Source of the DNA: Antitrichia curtipendula
Taxonomy: Eukaryota; Streptophyta; Bryopsida; Hypnales; Leucodontaceae
Direction: 5' to 3'
Length of the DNA: 64,000 nucleotides
NCBI GenBank assembly: GCA_951230915.1
Contig: OX579634.1
Location: 15,030,725 to 15,094,724, forward strand
Part shown: piece after piece, positions 22,057-33,984 of the stretch
How the letters are laid out: the number at the start of each line of letters is the position of its first letter
Position numbering within the stretch: position 1 is the first letter of the stretch
Position numbers and translations under genes: made by a program
Notes under the pieces: generated by a model
What the model was told of the DNA's origin: nothing
The model's input: the letters and a program-made list of their open reading frames with translations, nothing else
The model's database searches: none

Positions 22057-24795
22057 GTTTAGATGTGGAAGCAGATTCGAGGGTGTCGATTTTCGGCTTA
22101 TGTAATGGGCAGCTTTCTCCGTTATCATCTGTCTTGGTGAATAACCAAGTTCTCGGATTTCAATGAAGAGCAATTCTTGATTCTATGCCAGTTTCGGTGT
22201 TGTTTTGGTTCAAGTTTGTGGAAGGCAAATTTGTGTGTTTGGAGATCTTTGAAACTGTTTCTTGTGCTGAATTGACTGTTTCTCTGGAATCTTGACTTGG
22301 ATGCACTCCAAATTTGATTCTCTTCATGTTGTAGCGTCGAAATTAGAGGATGGACGATTAATAATTTGAGCTAGAAAAGATACTGCAAATAGTTACAGGC
22401 CTGCACTGAGGATGCTCTTAAGAAATGACGGAAGGATGATAGGAAATGGTGTGTTTAGAAATGACGGAAGGATGATACCAATAGGGTCATTTCGAAATTA
22501 ATATGTCCAATTTGACTTATTGAGTTCTAGAAAGTATAATTTAAATGGGAGAAACTATTATATTGGATTGAGTGAGGATGTTTGATACACAACTTTATGA
22601 CTTCTTCAAAATTGCATAAATTTTATGATTGTGTTGTAAGGTTCTAAATGAAATGGATGGCAAGAAAATGAAAACTTATAGAAATGAAGATTTTCTTATG
22701 CTATAATTTAATTTGCCTATAAACTTGAGATTTCTATTTTTTTTTTTGTTAGACTCTTGGCAGGTCAACTCGTAAACGTGTAGAGTCTTCTCCCAAATTG
22801 ATGAATTGGAAAATATCATTATAAAGTATTATTTAGAAGAATACTTTGGAATTGATTTATGAATAAAAGTTGTAGATTTTGATTTTTAGATTTCATCTGT
22901 AGTTAGATACAAGTTAGATTCACCAATGATGTCACCAATATTTTAATTGAATTTTGAAAGGAAATTTTTTAAATTCCTTCAAAATTCAATTACAAACAAA
23001 ATATTATCATTATTTGAGTAAAACTTGTAGTGGATTTGAAATGAGGTTCTCTTGGCATGGTGATTTTTTGAAATTTTTGCATTCTTTAAACCTATAACCT
23101 CATTTTTTGCAAATTATTCAATTTTGAACTAGAGTCAATGCAATTTTGGCTTGGTCAACCACTTGACATACTTCCACTTTTGAATTCTTTTTAAAACATG
23201 TACTCTATTAATACCAAATCCAACCATTAGATAGGACAAGAGCTTAATGAAGTATTTCTACAAATTAGGATGACTTTCATTCAAGCAATAATGAGAAATA
23301 AACAAGAATATGAATCTGTTCATTGTCCAAAAATTAGAAATCATAGCACTTAAGGGTCAAATGGTAGGAACAATTCTTGAGGCATGTTTTGAAATGGATA
23401 AGAAGAGGTGTTCACCTTGAGAACATGCTCCCTATTAAAAATGCACTATGTAATAAATGAAGTCTAGAAAAATGATTTTCAAATCCAAATTTTTTTGGTG
23501 ATTTAAAGGATGGGAAGTTTAAAGCACAAAACTCACCCAAAAATTATTCCAAATTTAGCTCCAATTTTTTCAAATCCACTTTCTTATACTCCATATTCTA
23601 CAAATTTGCATTTTGGGCTTCTTTACTCCTTGCGGTAGAAGAATCACTCCATTGTAGTTGCGCTTGCCACTCTCAAGCATGGCAATGGCAATGACATAAA
23701 TGTCACACTTTAATTTTGTCTTTCAATCACAATTTACAATGAAAAATTGTAAGTTTATACGATCGTTGTCAAGCATTTGGCCCTAGAAAAGCTTTATATT
23801 TGATCCTCGATTGCTATGAAACTATTTCATATAAGGTACATGATCTACAGGCAAATAAACAAGGTTGGATTCATGAAATCCTTTTGTATTTGCAAATCAA
23901 ATAGGATTTTAAACTATGTAGGTATGTACTGAAAGTTATGACTGAAATCATGGTGTCAGAATGTTCTTTAAACAATTGTTTTGGAGTTTTTGTAACATAA
24001 AGAATAGAAGTCCAAATGTATTCTTTGACTCATCGCCAAGCAAACTTCCTAGTAGGCCCTTGGCTCTTGGCCATTTCTATTGTCATTGAAATTTGAATCA
24101 AGAAAATCTCAAGAATATAAGAAGTAGCCTTAATGTTCAAAAATGTTAGGGTGCTTAAATTGGTGTATATCCTCAAACATATAGTAGGCTATACTATATG
24201 TATATTTGTACAATTTATGGTGAAATTTTTAAAGCCATGTTTCATGCACCTTTGAACCTTCTAGAAAATAAATTAGTTCACTAATGTTGGTTGTCCCTTA
24301 TATTTCTATTATCATTCACCTTTAAAAGAAGATTATAGCCCCAACCGTAGCATAAAAAAAGTAGAAGTCTAGACCATTTAATAATCAGACCTTGATGAGA
24401 ATTTTTCTCTCTACACCAAAAATACTCTCATTAGTTTGCCCCTTCTTTGTCTCAATATTTCACACAAATTTATGTAATCAATAAAATAATGAATAAGATA
24501 CCAACCTTTTGAGTTTCTATTATATACCCACATTTTGAAATCTCATTTTGTGTTATATTGGACAACCTAATTGAAAAAGCAACCTTATGAGAGCATTCAA
24601 TGTAAGGTAGTAGGTCCATAAATCGACCACCTAAAGGCTGGAATTTAATTTTGGAGGGGTGAAATTTCTTGAAATTTTTTTCAGTAAATTTTCCTTGAGA
24701 GACAAGTGGAATTGGCATCAAACCCCAAGTTGTTTCGTATTTTTTGGAGCTTCGTGAAATTAGTTATGAAATTCTGAAGTTGAACTAGCATAGGA
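22057..24795. other. eS27 3-prime region, then AT-rich spacer
   Basis: The first 200-300 bp after the stop are probably the 3-prime UTR. The rest is AT-rich and has no supported gene. AGAAATGACGGAAGGATGAT is duplicated at about 22422-22477 with a 35-bp period. No transposon ends could be paired by eye. Confidence 0.45.
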
Positions 24796-24842
24796 CTCCA
24801 AACCCACCCCCACCCACCACCCCACCACCCCACCCCACCCCC
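24796..24842. repeat. C-rich tract with G-quadruplex potential on the minus strand
   Basis: Runs of three to five C separated by A or AC (CCCACCCCCACCCACC and onward) continue for about 45 bp. On the minus strand this gives many adjacent G-runs, enough for a G-quadruplex; the plus strand could form an i-motif. Confidence 0.7.
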
Positions 24843-24846
24843 TAAA

Positions 24847-24911
24847 ATGAATACTATTTGTACATCAATGAAGGCTATGAAAAAAAAACATCATGTACAA
24901 ATAGTGTTCAT
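24847..24911. repeat. Short hairpin, 19-bp arms
   Basis: ATGAATACTATTTGTACAT (24847-24865) is answered by ATGTACAAATAGTGTTCAT (24893-24911), inverted, with one mismatch and a 27-bp loop. It directly follows the C-rich tract. It may be a small foldback element or remnant. Confidence 0.7.
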
Positions 24912-24982
24912 CTCAGGGGGGTGGGCGTTTCTGGAGCTTGTGTGCTTTTCAAACCTCCTACCTCAGAAGTTCAAGCCAGAGG

Positions 24983-25320
24983 ATATTGTTGGCTATATGG
25001 GTCCATGTGGCATTCTTAGTTGCACCACTTGCAAAAGACTCTTCATTTGCAATGGTCTTCAGACCAAAATTCTTCTTCTTCTAAGAATCCAAACAAAGGA
25101 TAGTATTGGCTTTTTTATATGGGTCTGGACACATGACATACTTAGTAGAACCACCTCTAAAAGACTCTTTCTACAAAATGGTCTTTGGTCCAAATTTCTT
25201 CTTCTTCTAGATGTCCAGACAATTGGAATATCATTGACTATTAACATGGGTACACATGACTTACTCAGTGCCTTAAAAAGACTCTTCATTCACAATGATC
25301 TTTGAACCAAAGTTGTTCTT
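24983..25320. repeat. Three-copy tandem repeat of about 120 bp
   Basis: Units starting near 24983, 25103 and 25230 share the order ATTGGC..ATATGGGT, a CACATGACAT-like block, an AAAAGACTCTTCATT block, AATGGTCTT and TTCTTCTTCTTCTA. The ORF through the array (152 codons) repeats the same peptide pattern (KRLFICNGL, KRLFLQNGL, KRLFIHNDL), which is a by-product of the DNA repeat. I see no independent evidence of a protein. Confidence 0.75.
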
Positions 25321-25574
25321 GTTCAGTCATGGAGGACCACCCCGGGGGTTCTCCTCCTTCAACATCACAATCAATGACTACTTTGACGAAAAATGCTGTT
25401 TGACCAGGCCTTTCCTTAACTTCACCAATACTGCAAGTGCAGCTCTTATCAGATCAAGTGCTTCGGGGTCTTTGGAATTTTGTTTTGCCTTCACGCATTC
25501 TTGGTGCGTCGTGACCTGAATAGTGGTACCCAAATAGTGTCAGTGATGCTGAATGGAGCCATCATATTGAATTA

Positions 25575-25876
25575 AGGTAGTATGTTCTAAAAGCACTCAT
25601 GTTCTAAAAGCGATCATGACACAGAGATACATTTTGCTTTCTTCAATGTACGAACTGTGTACATTTCAGAAGGTGGTCGCTTTTAGAAACCACTGTTTTT
25701 GAACTTCAAAAATTCATAACTAATACTACAAAGGTCTGAAAAATATGAAATGACTTGGGTTAGATGCCAATTTCATTTTTCTTCCTATATAAATTTACTG
25801 AAAATTGTTTCAATAAATTTAACTTCCCTGAAAAGGCGATCTGCTCTTAAATGGTCGCTTTAAGAGCATACTACCT
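25575..25876. mobile_element. Mariner/Stowaway-like MITE 1
   Basis: Terminal inverted repeats begin AGGTAGTATGTTCT and close with AGAGCATACTACCT, with TA on each side (25573-25574, 25877-25878). A TA duplication is the rule for Tc1/mariner elements. Internal sequence is shared with MITE 3 at 28912-29226 (the CTTGGGTTAGATGCCAATTT block). No transposase. Confidence 0.8.
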
Positions 25877-26099
25877 TAGAATGACATGACATGAGCAGGT
25901 TTTTCAGTGAAGGTACAGACCATGTCAGTATAATTCAATTTTTTTGGAATCTTTCAACATGCCGACTGTCTCCAAATTTGGGGACACAATTAGAGTGACC
26001 ATACTGAATTGAGTGATGATGCATAATTAGAGAAACAGATTCTTCAGTACAGGTGCAGACCATATTGCTGAACCTCGCAATGCATTTAAGGTAGTGTGC

Positions 26100-26499
26100 T
26101 CTTAAAGCGCCCAATGTAAGGGCTGGTCCGCCTTTATCACATGCTTTCATCGACGAAAATATTTTTAGATCATTTTTCAAAGAAAGAAAAATAGATGTGG
26201 TACCTAACACAAGTGGTTTTGTACTTTTTCAAGTGTTTTTGAATTACTTATGAATTTTCAAAGATTCAGGGCATAGGCACCTATTTGTGACCATAGGTCT
26301 TCCAAAATCTGTCCACTTGCAACTTGTAAGGAGATGTGCAAAAATCAAAGACAATGATTGGCTCTTGCAATAGAAAAATAATTTTTCATCAATGCATTCA
26401 ATTGCTAAACTGGTCCATTTAAGGATCACCCCATCTCCATTCTTCACCTAAAAATAGGGGCAGTTTCAAGAAGATGGGCGCTTTTAGAGCACACTACCT
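26100..26499. mobile_element. Mariner/Stowaway-like MITE 2
   Basis: Terminal inverted repeats AGGTAGTGTGCTCTTAAAGC and GCTTTTAGAGCACACTACCT are flanked by TA (26098-26099, 26500-26501). It is closely related at its ends to MITE 1 but has a different interior, as expected for MITEs that share only transposase-recognised ends. Confidence 0.82.
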
Positions 26500-26543
26500 T
26501 AGTAATATCTCAAGTGTTTTTGTACCACCGTATGCTACCTCCA

Positions 26544-27334
26544 GATTGTATAGTTGGGTGCAACAATCTTACGATTTTTCTTCTCAATTCCCTTCCCTGG
26601 CTTGTTCTTGCCTCCGCTTTCGTGAATTTTTGCATGCGTTCTACATCCTCCCAGGCCATGAAACTTGGCAACGGCCTGCCTTGCCTATCCCTGTGCCACT
26701 ACAAATTTTTCTAGGATTTTTTAATACAGCCATAGCATTCTTGAACGATTAACTATTGCCTTGCTTTTAATTTAGCTGGAATTGGCTGCGCCGTTGACTA
26801 CTCCGCCTTAATCCACCCGGGCCCCATGGCTCCTCAAAAAATTTCCTTTGGCGGCTACACTCCAGTTCGTCACCCTGCACCATTGCCAATCTCGATCCCT
26901 GACCTCCGTTCTTTACGACAATTTACTTTCACATTTTTTGGGATTGCATTTTCCCCCTTCCTTTTGCCTCAAGTTCTCTTCTGATTTATTAGGGGGGGAT
27001 ACTCGCGCGTTTTGGGATGTCAAGGCAGCACCAACAAAGCCTATGGTTTTAATTAGAGCGTCGGACCTGCACATTTCCAGCTCCAGTTCGACTTCGATTC
27101 GCCAGCGGCTACCGGGTACTACAAGTTAGTTCTTCTCTTTGCATCCAGTCTTCGAAATTCCTTGTAAATGTTTCTTAAATGTTATAGAACTCTTTCATGT
27201 GATTGCAACGCAATTTTCCGTTCTGAAATCAGACTATTTTTTAACAAGTTACAGCTCCCTGAAGTTGCTTCACTGTTGGCTGAAGTCTGCCTGTGAAAAA
27301 AAATCGTAAGATTGTTGTACCTGACTGTACATTC
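26544..27334. mobile_element. TIR element carrying GC-richer, possibly captured sequence
   Basis: The left end (26544-26579) and the inverted right end (27299-27334) share 36-bp repeats centred on CAACAATCTTACGATTTTT. Between them, 26580-27130 is visibly GC-richer than the surroundings and contains a gene-like start (CCCCATGGCTCCTCAAAAA at 26822-26840) followed by a short open frame and then a stop. This pattern resembles Pack-type TIR elements that carry host gene fragments. The source gene is not recognised and no clear target-site duplication was found. Confidence 0.55.
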
Positions 27335-27689
27335 AACATAAGGTACTCCTTGTAATGACCTCATGTTGTTATGAAATCCTGAAGTTTCAAAGGTTTGTGT
27401 GCAGATTGTTGGAGCAAAAAGCTCATGAATTGCCTTGAGCATTCCACATGGATAACATGTGATTTCTGGTCTGAAGACCAGTAGGAATCAAGTGTAACTC
27501 TAGTACCAGGGATGTTCTATTAATTACACAATATAAGTCAAGCACAAATAGCATTGCTGTCCTTGGTGACTGTTTTGAAGATATAGTCTACGGCATGGAC
27601 TAATATCACTGCACATGATATAATGGTGTTTTAAAAATAAATTAGAGTTGTGACAACAAACATGTGGAGAAAGAGGTTTCAATTGTCTA

Positions 27690-28132
27690 AGGTAGCCAAC
27701 CCATCTTTCTGACCACTACCTATTTTTGCTAGTTAGATTGCTTTGTTTCCAATCAATTGTGGTTTAGGGTGAGAGCTCACATGGTTAGGTGACAACTCAT
27801 GCAGCACCAATGTGGGGGAGGTGTACATTGAAAGCATACAATGATCACAAGATGTACACTGGAAGCCATGACTATCACCTGCATTGAAGCATGGTCAATT
27901 TCGTAACCAACTTATGGTTGGTAAATGCAGTGCCCTATATAACAAGAATGGGTTGAACGAAATCTTCACAAAAAATATTCATAAATATTTCGTTTTCAAG
28001 GGAAAAAAAAGGAACAAATTTTACAACCCTCCTCAAATCTATTTCTCCGTGGGGGGGATTTTCCCCCCTCACCAAATGCATACGGGAAATATGGTAAATT
28101 GTTTTAAGTGGTCGGAATGAGGTCAGCTACCT
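27690..28132. mobile_element. Mariner/Stowaway-like MITE 4
   Basis: The left end AGGTAGCCAACCCATC pairs with the inverted right end AGGTAGCTGACCTCATTC, and both run on to a shared CGACCACT-like block. TA flanks each side (27688-27689, 28133-28134). The shared AGGTAG terminus puts it with MITEs 1-3. Confidence 0.72.
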
Positions 28133-28134
28133 TA

Positions 28135-28911
28135 GCAAAAAAAAAAAGTGATGAACAGATCTCAAACCTCTTTCAAATCTCCTCAATTTACACGACCTTC
28201 TCAAACTAACAATTCTAAACTAAACTAAACTATTCTAGTATACACTCTATCATAGACCATAGCCTAGCACAACTGTCATAAGTGAAATAAACAATGTCGT
28301 TGTTCTTCTTTTGAGATGTCAAAACAACAGGTGTCAGGTTGTAACGCAACTGATAAGTCGTGGTGAGTACAGTACTGTACTGTACTGCTTTCAGCTGAAA
28401 ACATGGTTTGAAGTTTGAACAGTTCCAGACCTCCAGTGCAGCACGACAACAACCGTGGGCTGTGCACACTGTCTGTGTAAACAGGTCCAAGGCTTCCTTT
28501 GGAATAGGGCCTTGACCTAGAGCTCCGCATATGGTCTACATTGAAATTGAGCATAGGCCATTCGGTGTCCGCTTTAGTCAACATTTAGTGACCGCAAGGA
28601 AAGAAGCATACAATTTGCTTGGAGACTGACTGGGGACCTTCTCCTGGTAACAGTATTTCACTTTCAAGAATCGCTGATTGAATCACGGACAGTGTACCGG
28701 TCAGGAGCTTTTAGAAAAAGAGCACCGAGAGAATCGTACAATGATGGGCCTAGCTAATGCTTATTGTGCCTTTTTTTTTTTCCATACCATGTACGGAGCA
28801 TATGACAACAAGGAAAATGCTCTTCCTTCAGTCCAAATTGCAGCGTGAGTGACCTCTGCTTTTAAACCCACGCACCCTCCCCCCCCCCAAAAAAAAAAAA
28901 AAAACTGACTA
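28135..28911. other. Spacer with short palindromic repeats, no supported gene
   Basis: A GTACAGTACTGTACTG palindromic stretch lies near 28370, and homopolymer C and A runs lie at 28879-28904. A minus-strand ORF (28276-28584) has no recognisable domain and is left unannotated. Confidence 0.4.
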
Positions 28912-29226
28912 AGGTAGGAGGTCCTAAAATGGAGCGGATTCTAAAGCCAATCAGGGTCTAGAAGTACATTTTGCACTTTCCAATGTACAAGTGGTGTGCA
29001 TTTGAGGAGGTGGTCGGTTTTAGAGCCCACAAAAAATGCACTTTTCTGCAACTTCAGAAATTCATAACTAATTCTACAAAACTTCAAAAAATATGAAACA
29101 ACTTGGGTTAGATGCCAATTTCTCTTGCCTTTCAAGGAAAATTTACTGAAAAATATTTTAAGAAGTTCTACCTCCCCAAAAGTCAGCTTCAGCTCTTAGA
29201 TGAGCGGTTTATGGACCTCCTACCTT
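28912..29226. mobile_element. Mariner/Stowaway-like MITE 3
   Basis: Ends AGGTAGGAGGTCCTAAA and the inverted TTTATGGACCTCCTACCT are flanked by TA (28910-28911, 29227-29228). The interior shares the CAACTTGGGTTAGATGCCAATT block with MITE 1, so the two descend from one element. Confidence 0.82.
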
Positions 29227-29228
29227 AC

Positions 29229-30621
29229 AAGATAGCCGTGCCATATGAAACTTTGAGTGTGGCAAGTGATTGTGCTACTGTGTGATAGATAGTGTGGGAA
29301 TTTGCATTGGACGTGTTTGAATGCCATTTTAGAAGTCAAATTCAAGAGTTTTGAATCCGCATCTCCACTTCAAGTTATTGAGATGAATTTTTCTACAAGT
29401 GTGTAAGGTAAGTACAGTCACCCAAATGTGCTACTGACCTTAAGCTGCCATCTTTGCTCTATGTACATCTCCAAAATCAATTATGTACCTAGTATGTGGA
29501 AAAAAACATTTTAGAACCAAACTTTGTTCCTTGATAACTTTTGCATACGGTATCCAAATGTTGAAATGCCACGTTCTCTGGTGTGTTGGAACCTCCTTTC
29601 ACTTGCCAACAAAAACATATAAAAATTTGGCCAATCTAATAATAGTAACTAGGCTCAGTAGCAAAAGTAGTGGTTTTGGGTGTATCCACCTTAGTCTGTG
29701 TGCCTTCTTGTAATGGCCAACATAATCACAAAAATAGGGCACAAGTTTACTTTCTTCAGGAGCCTATGAAAGTCTTAGGACTCCATTGAATCACAATCTA
29801 TTAATCCCTTTAAGTCCCAAAATCCTCTTGGGAGCTATTGGAATTTTGGGTAGGCTTGTGTGACCTCAATTTTTGTGTTTTTTTTAAAGATAGGAAATCA
29901 CATTAGCTTTCTAGGAATATAATTTTTTTAAATTTCAATCGGTGTTTAGGAACAAAAGTTATGCCACACTAAGTCCAAAAAATAATTTTGTCAAATGAAG
30001 TGATATTGAGACCATTGCACGTTGAATTATGATGTTAGATGGACTCCTACACTACAAGGGAATGTTGTCATTTTCTGTCAATTCGAACACTTTTTCTGTC
30101 AATTTTATATCAATTCTGATAGTTTTTCTGTCAATTTGGACACTGTTTTCTTGTAGTGCTATGACAATTCATTTGAGGGTGTGTTTGTAATGCACTCTTG
30201 CTTAGTTTTGATTGCATATTTGATGTTGGTTGTGGCACTTGATCTATTGTGTGCTACAATCTTTATTTACACAACAATTCACATGTGAATGAAGATGTTT
30301 TTAACTTTTTTCGAAATTTCACACAACACATGGGCAAGGAGTGGCTTTAAGGCCCAACAATTTTCATAACTTTTGACTACATGATTATAAAGTTATTGTG
30401 TGATATGTAGCTTGTTTCTCAACTTGGACAGCCCAAGTAGATTGGAAAAAAATCACTTTTTTTAGAAATGAAAATTTGAAATTGGTTTTGTAGATTTATG
30501 TATATGTGGAAAGCTTTGAATCATTCCATTTTGATCAATGAGATGAAAGTTATGAAGAGTTCTACTTTGCGGGCTACTATGGATTCTCTACTCTAAAATA
30601 AAGTTTGAAGTCCTTTATTTA
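29229..30621. other. AT-rich stretch with degenerate family fragments
   Basis: Around 29800-29900 sequence resembles, inverted, the right end of the element at 60296-60866 (TTAAGTCCCAAAAT and GGTAGGCTTGTGTGA blocks). A short TTTTCTGTCAATTTG-type motif repeats three times at 30075-30150. No gene is supported. Confidence 0.45.
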
Positions 30622-31530
30622 ACCCCTAAAGGACCATTGTCCCTTCAATGGACAAATGAGATTTTGAGTAGGTAGCTTCAGTCTGAATTTTTTTTCTGAT
30701 TTTTTGAAACTTTTTTTGAAGATAGAAAAAATAATTAGCTTTGTAGAAATTTAATTTTTTTTTCAATCAGTGCCCAAGAACAAAAGTTATGCCCAAATAA
30801 GCTCAAAATAGGGGAAAGCGGGCAGCAAAACAAAATTTGCAATATTTAAATTTTTTCCTTAAATTTTTTTTTCTCATAGATTATATTTTTTTCTATCTGG
30901 TAAGCTTTGATTCATTTCATTTGGATTTGTTATGAGAAAGTTATGGACAATCTTGTTTTGGGGGCAATTAGAGCATATTCTTGAAAAAATTAACTTGTAG
31001 GATTCATTTCTGAATTAAATTTTTGCAATTTTTCAAAAAAAGAAGTTCCACATGGTTTAATTTACTTGCTAGAACAATCTCACCATTGGTATTAATGCAT
31101 TTTAATTCCATCTAAAAGATATTAATATTTTAGATTTCTCTTCTAGCTTGTACCTACTTTTGCTTAACAATTTTTTGAAGTATAAAAATTTAGTTTTTTT
31201 TAGTTTTTTTTCCCCTAGATTCTCAATTCAATTCTCCACTATAAAGATTTAAAGCTCAAAAATTTGTAGTCCAAAAAATTTAAGTTAAAAGTGTTCAAAG
31301 TCTAAAAATCTAGTCCCGCAATGTTCTCAAAAACTTATATTTTCACTTTAAATGTAGATATCTTGCAATCTGTAGGGTCAAAAATTGAAATTGGAACACA
31401 TTCTCATACTAAGTGTAAGATCCTATGGTTAGATGTGCAAAGAAAAAAAAATTCAATTTTTTTGCTCTTTGCTATAGAAATGGCAGTGTTGAGTGTTTTT
31501 TGGTAGGAAAAAGACCTTGGTCCTTTAGGG
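30622..31530. mobile_element. TAACCCC-family TIR element E1
   Basis: The left end ACCCCTAAAGGACCATTGTC follows TA. The right end GACCTTGGTCCTTTAGGG is its imperfect inverse. The right TA is no longer visible. Interior blocks are shared with 53286-54427, 54.9-55.4 kb and 42.4 kb. Non-coding and degenerate. Confidence 0.6.
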
Positions 31531-31942
31531 AAAAACTCAATTTTCAACATTTATAAAAAATAAGATAAAATCATAGGATGTAGATTTTTTATTACAACAT
31601 TACAACCATTGGGATTGGTATTTTTCAATAGTATTATAAAATTACAACAATTTAGTATTTTGAATCATTTTCTACTTCTTTCTAGTTACTATTTTTTTCC
31701 TATACGTTGTACAATTCCAAATAATCTGAATTTTTTCATGCATGAAGCCAACTTGCCTTGAAGAATGAATTCAAAGAAGCACAACCATTTTGGACATTTA
31801 TGCATACAAATGTGACCATGTAGAATGCAATTGCCCAATTTTTTGCAAGACCAAAAAAATGATTTTTGTCACTTCAAATGCTAATATCTTGCAATCCACA
31901 TAGTGGAAAATTCTGAAATGTTTTCCACATCTTCTCAAACTA

Positions 31943-33184
31943 CATAACATTCAGTAGCAGAGGGAAGGACTGCCTTCCCCCTGACAGAATGGTGTGGAAT
32001 ATTCCACACCATTTCATCCGCGGATGATATGGTGTAGAATATTCCACATCATCAGTAGCTATGGGGACACGTGCCAAAATTTGTCAAAGGGTAAGTCAGT
32101 TGGCTGCAACTGTACAACATACATTAAAAATTAAAACAAAACCAATGTCCAGACACCCATTAAATCAAACACACAATAATAAGCATTCTACACCTATACA
32201 TTGTATGTTTTGAAAACTTAAAACATTATTGGTTCTGTATGAATGCAAGCCAAAAACAAGATTCATTATTTTTCTAACTTTTGGCTTGCATTTATATAAA
32301 ACTAATACTATTTTGAGTTTCTAATGGTAAAGAAAGCTATATATATACACTTGGAGTGGTAGGAGGTTGAACAGCCCATGTGTGATAAACAAGTTAGAAT
32401 TTGTTGTTTGTGAAGCACTCATAGTTAAGTCAAAAACAAATAATTTTGTTAAAAGTGAAATTTCAGATCTTATTTAGGCATAGTAGAATGATTCTTCTCA
32501 AAAAAATTTGAACTAAAAGAAGTTGGTAAGTGAAGATAAGTTTCACATCCAAAAATCCGTTTGGCATTTTGAATATCCAATCAAAAGTTATGGACAAATT
32601 TGAGAGAGGGGTTGGAAAAATGTTAAAGAAATTGTCCATTCCAACCCCTCTCTCAAATTTGTCCATAACTTTTGATTGGATACTCAAAATGCCAAACGGA
32701 TTTTTGGAGGTGAAACTTATCTTCACTTACCAACTTCTTTTAGTTCAATATTTTTTGAGAAGAATCATTCTACTATGCTTAAATGAGGTCTGAAATTTCA
32801 CTTTTAACAAAATTATTTGTTTTTGACTTAACTATGAGTGCTTCACAAACAACAAATTCTAACTTGTTTATCCCACATGATTTGTTCTACCTCCTACCAA
32901 CCCATGTGTATATAAAGAGTGTCTTCTCACTAGAAATCTCAAAATGAGTTATTGATGGCAAATGGTAAGATTACAATAGTGTATTACTCATTGGATTTTT
33001 ATTGTTTTTGGCAAACTAGATTAATATGTTTGGTCCTAAAATTAACAAAAGAAAGTGGAGAATATCATAATTTACTGTCACTATCCCGGTACCGAAGCTT
33101 GCATTAATGCTGAGAGGATGAATTCTGTGGATGAGGACTCCAGAGAGGAAAAGGCAGCCTCTCTAAAGGCTAATGAATGTTATG
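31943..33184 (+). mobile_element. Foldback TIR element, copy 1
   Basis: It starts CATAACATTCAG and ends with the inverse, CTAATGAATGTTATG. A 570-bp internal hairpin occupies 32341-32914. A coding-like piece at 33070-33184 (VDEDSREEKAASLKANECY on the plus strand) matches minus-strand pieces in copies 2 and 3, so this copy lies in the opposite orientation. Its flanks match a related but uninterrupted sequence at 42356-42570, which identifies the insertion. It is more diverged than copies 2 and 3. Confidence 0.75.
32341..32914. repeat. Long hairpin, 276-bp arms, in foldback copy 1
   Basis: Arms 32341-32616 and 32639-32914 are inverted copies that differ at few positions around a 22-bp loop. Mirror-image ORFs on the two strands come from this symmetry and are not genes. 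A transcript would fold into a long double-stranded RNA. Confidence 0.9.
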
Positions 33185-33504
33185 TTGAGTACTACAAGAC
33201 CCTACAGTTACATGTGTCTAAAAAAGATATTTTTCAAAAATTTGTACTTATATTAGAAATGACATTTTGGAAGCATTTTTAGTGAGAACATAGTCAAGAA
33301 ACTTTAGGAATTAAATAGAAATAGTAGAATTTTAATATGGACTTTAGGTTCACTCTCCATCAACTCAGATTGCAAATTCCACTTGATTTGCTTGCTTGCG
33401 GGACCTTGAACAGATGTAATTTAAAAAGCAGTGGTTTTGTCTAAGACCTATCTAAGAACCAAAGTTGTTCCTCTTTCAGAACTTGAATTGTGGGGTTATA
33501 ATTA

Positions 33505-33984
33505 AGGGCCACTTTACACCTAGACGCCGGGTCAATTCTACTTGAGGTCAATTGCTCAAAATTTCAGCCCTTTTTGGATTGAAAGTTGTCCTCAACTATT
33601 CATTAGAATAAGATTAAAACCTTGGCCAATTCTCCCACATTTAATGGCCTTGAGGCCAAGAAACTGGGTTGATTCAATAAAACGTATAACTTTTCAGCCC
33701 CTTTCTCTATCTTATCAACATTGCTTAACACCACGAGGTCGATGTTATTCCCGATTGCACGAAATCCAGTGGATCTACTTTGTTGAAAAAAATAATATTT
33801 TATAAGAAAAAGTTTTTTAAATTGAAATCAGATAGTGGCCCCAAGGCCAAGAATTGGCCTTCCATTTTTGGTGCACCCAATTCAATGAGCTTGAGTCATG
33901 TCAAATCATGTCTTTTTTGAATTAAAAATTCATTCTACCAAATTGCTCGCCAAATTGACCTGGCTTCTAGGTGCAAAGTGGCCT
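33505..33984. mobile_element. TIR element with TA (or TTAA) flanks
   Basis: Terminal inverted repeats of about 31 bp begin AGGGCCACTTTACACCTAGA on the left and AGGCCACTTTGCACCTAGA (inverted) on the right. TA flanks both sides (33503-33504 and 33985-33986), within a longer TTAAG match. A TA duplication points to Tc1/mariner; TTAA would point to piggyBac. Non-coding. Confidence 0.75.

Noticed and set aside
24847..25305. 152-codon ORF as a gene
   Set aside because: Its start lies in a hairpin and the body is the 120-bp tandem repeat. No independent coding evidence.
32463..32793. Two near-identical 87-codon ORFs on opposite strands
   Set aside because: They are mirror images produced by the foldback arms, not proteins.
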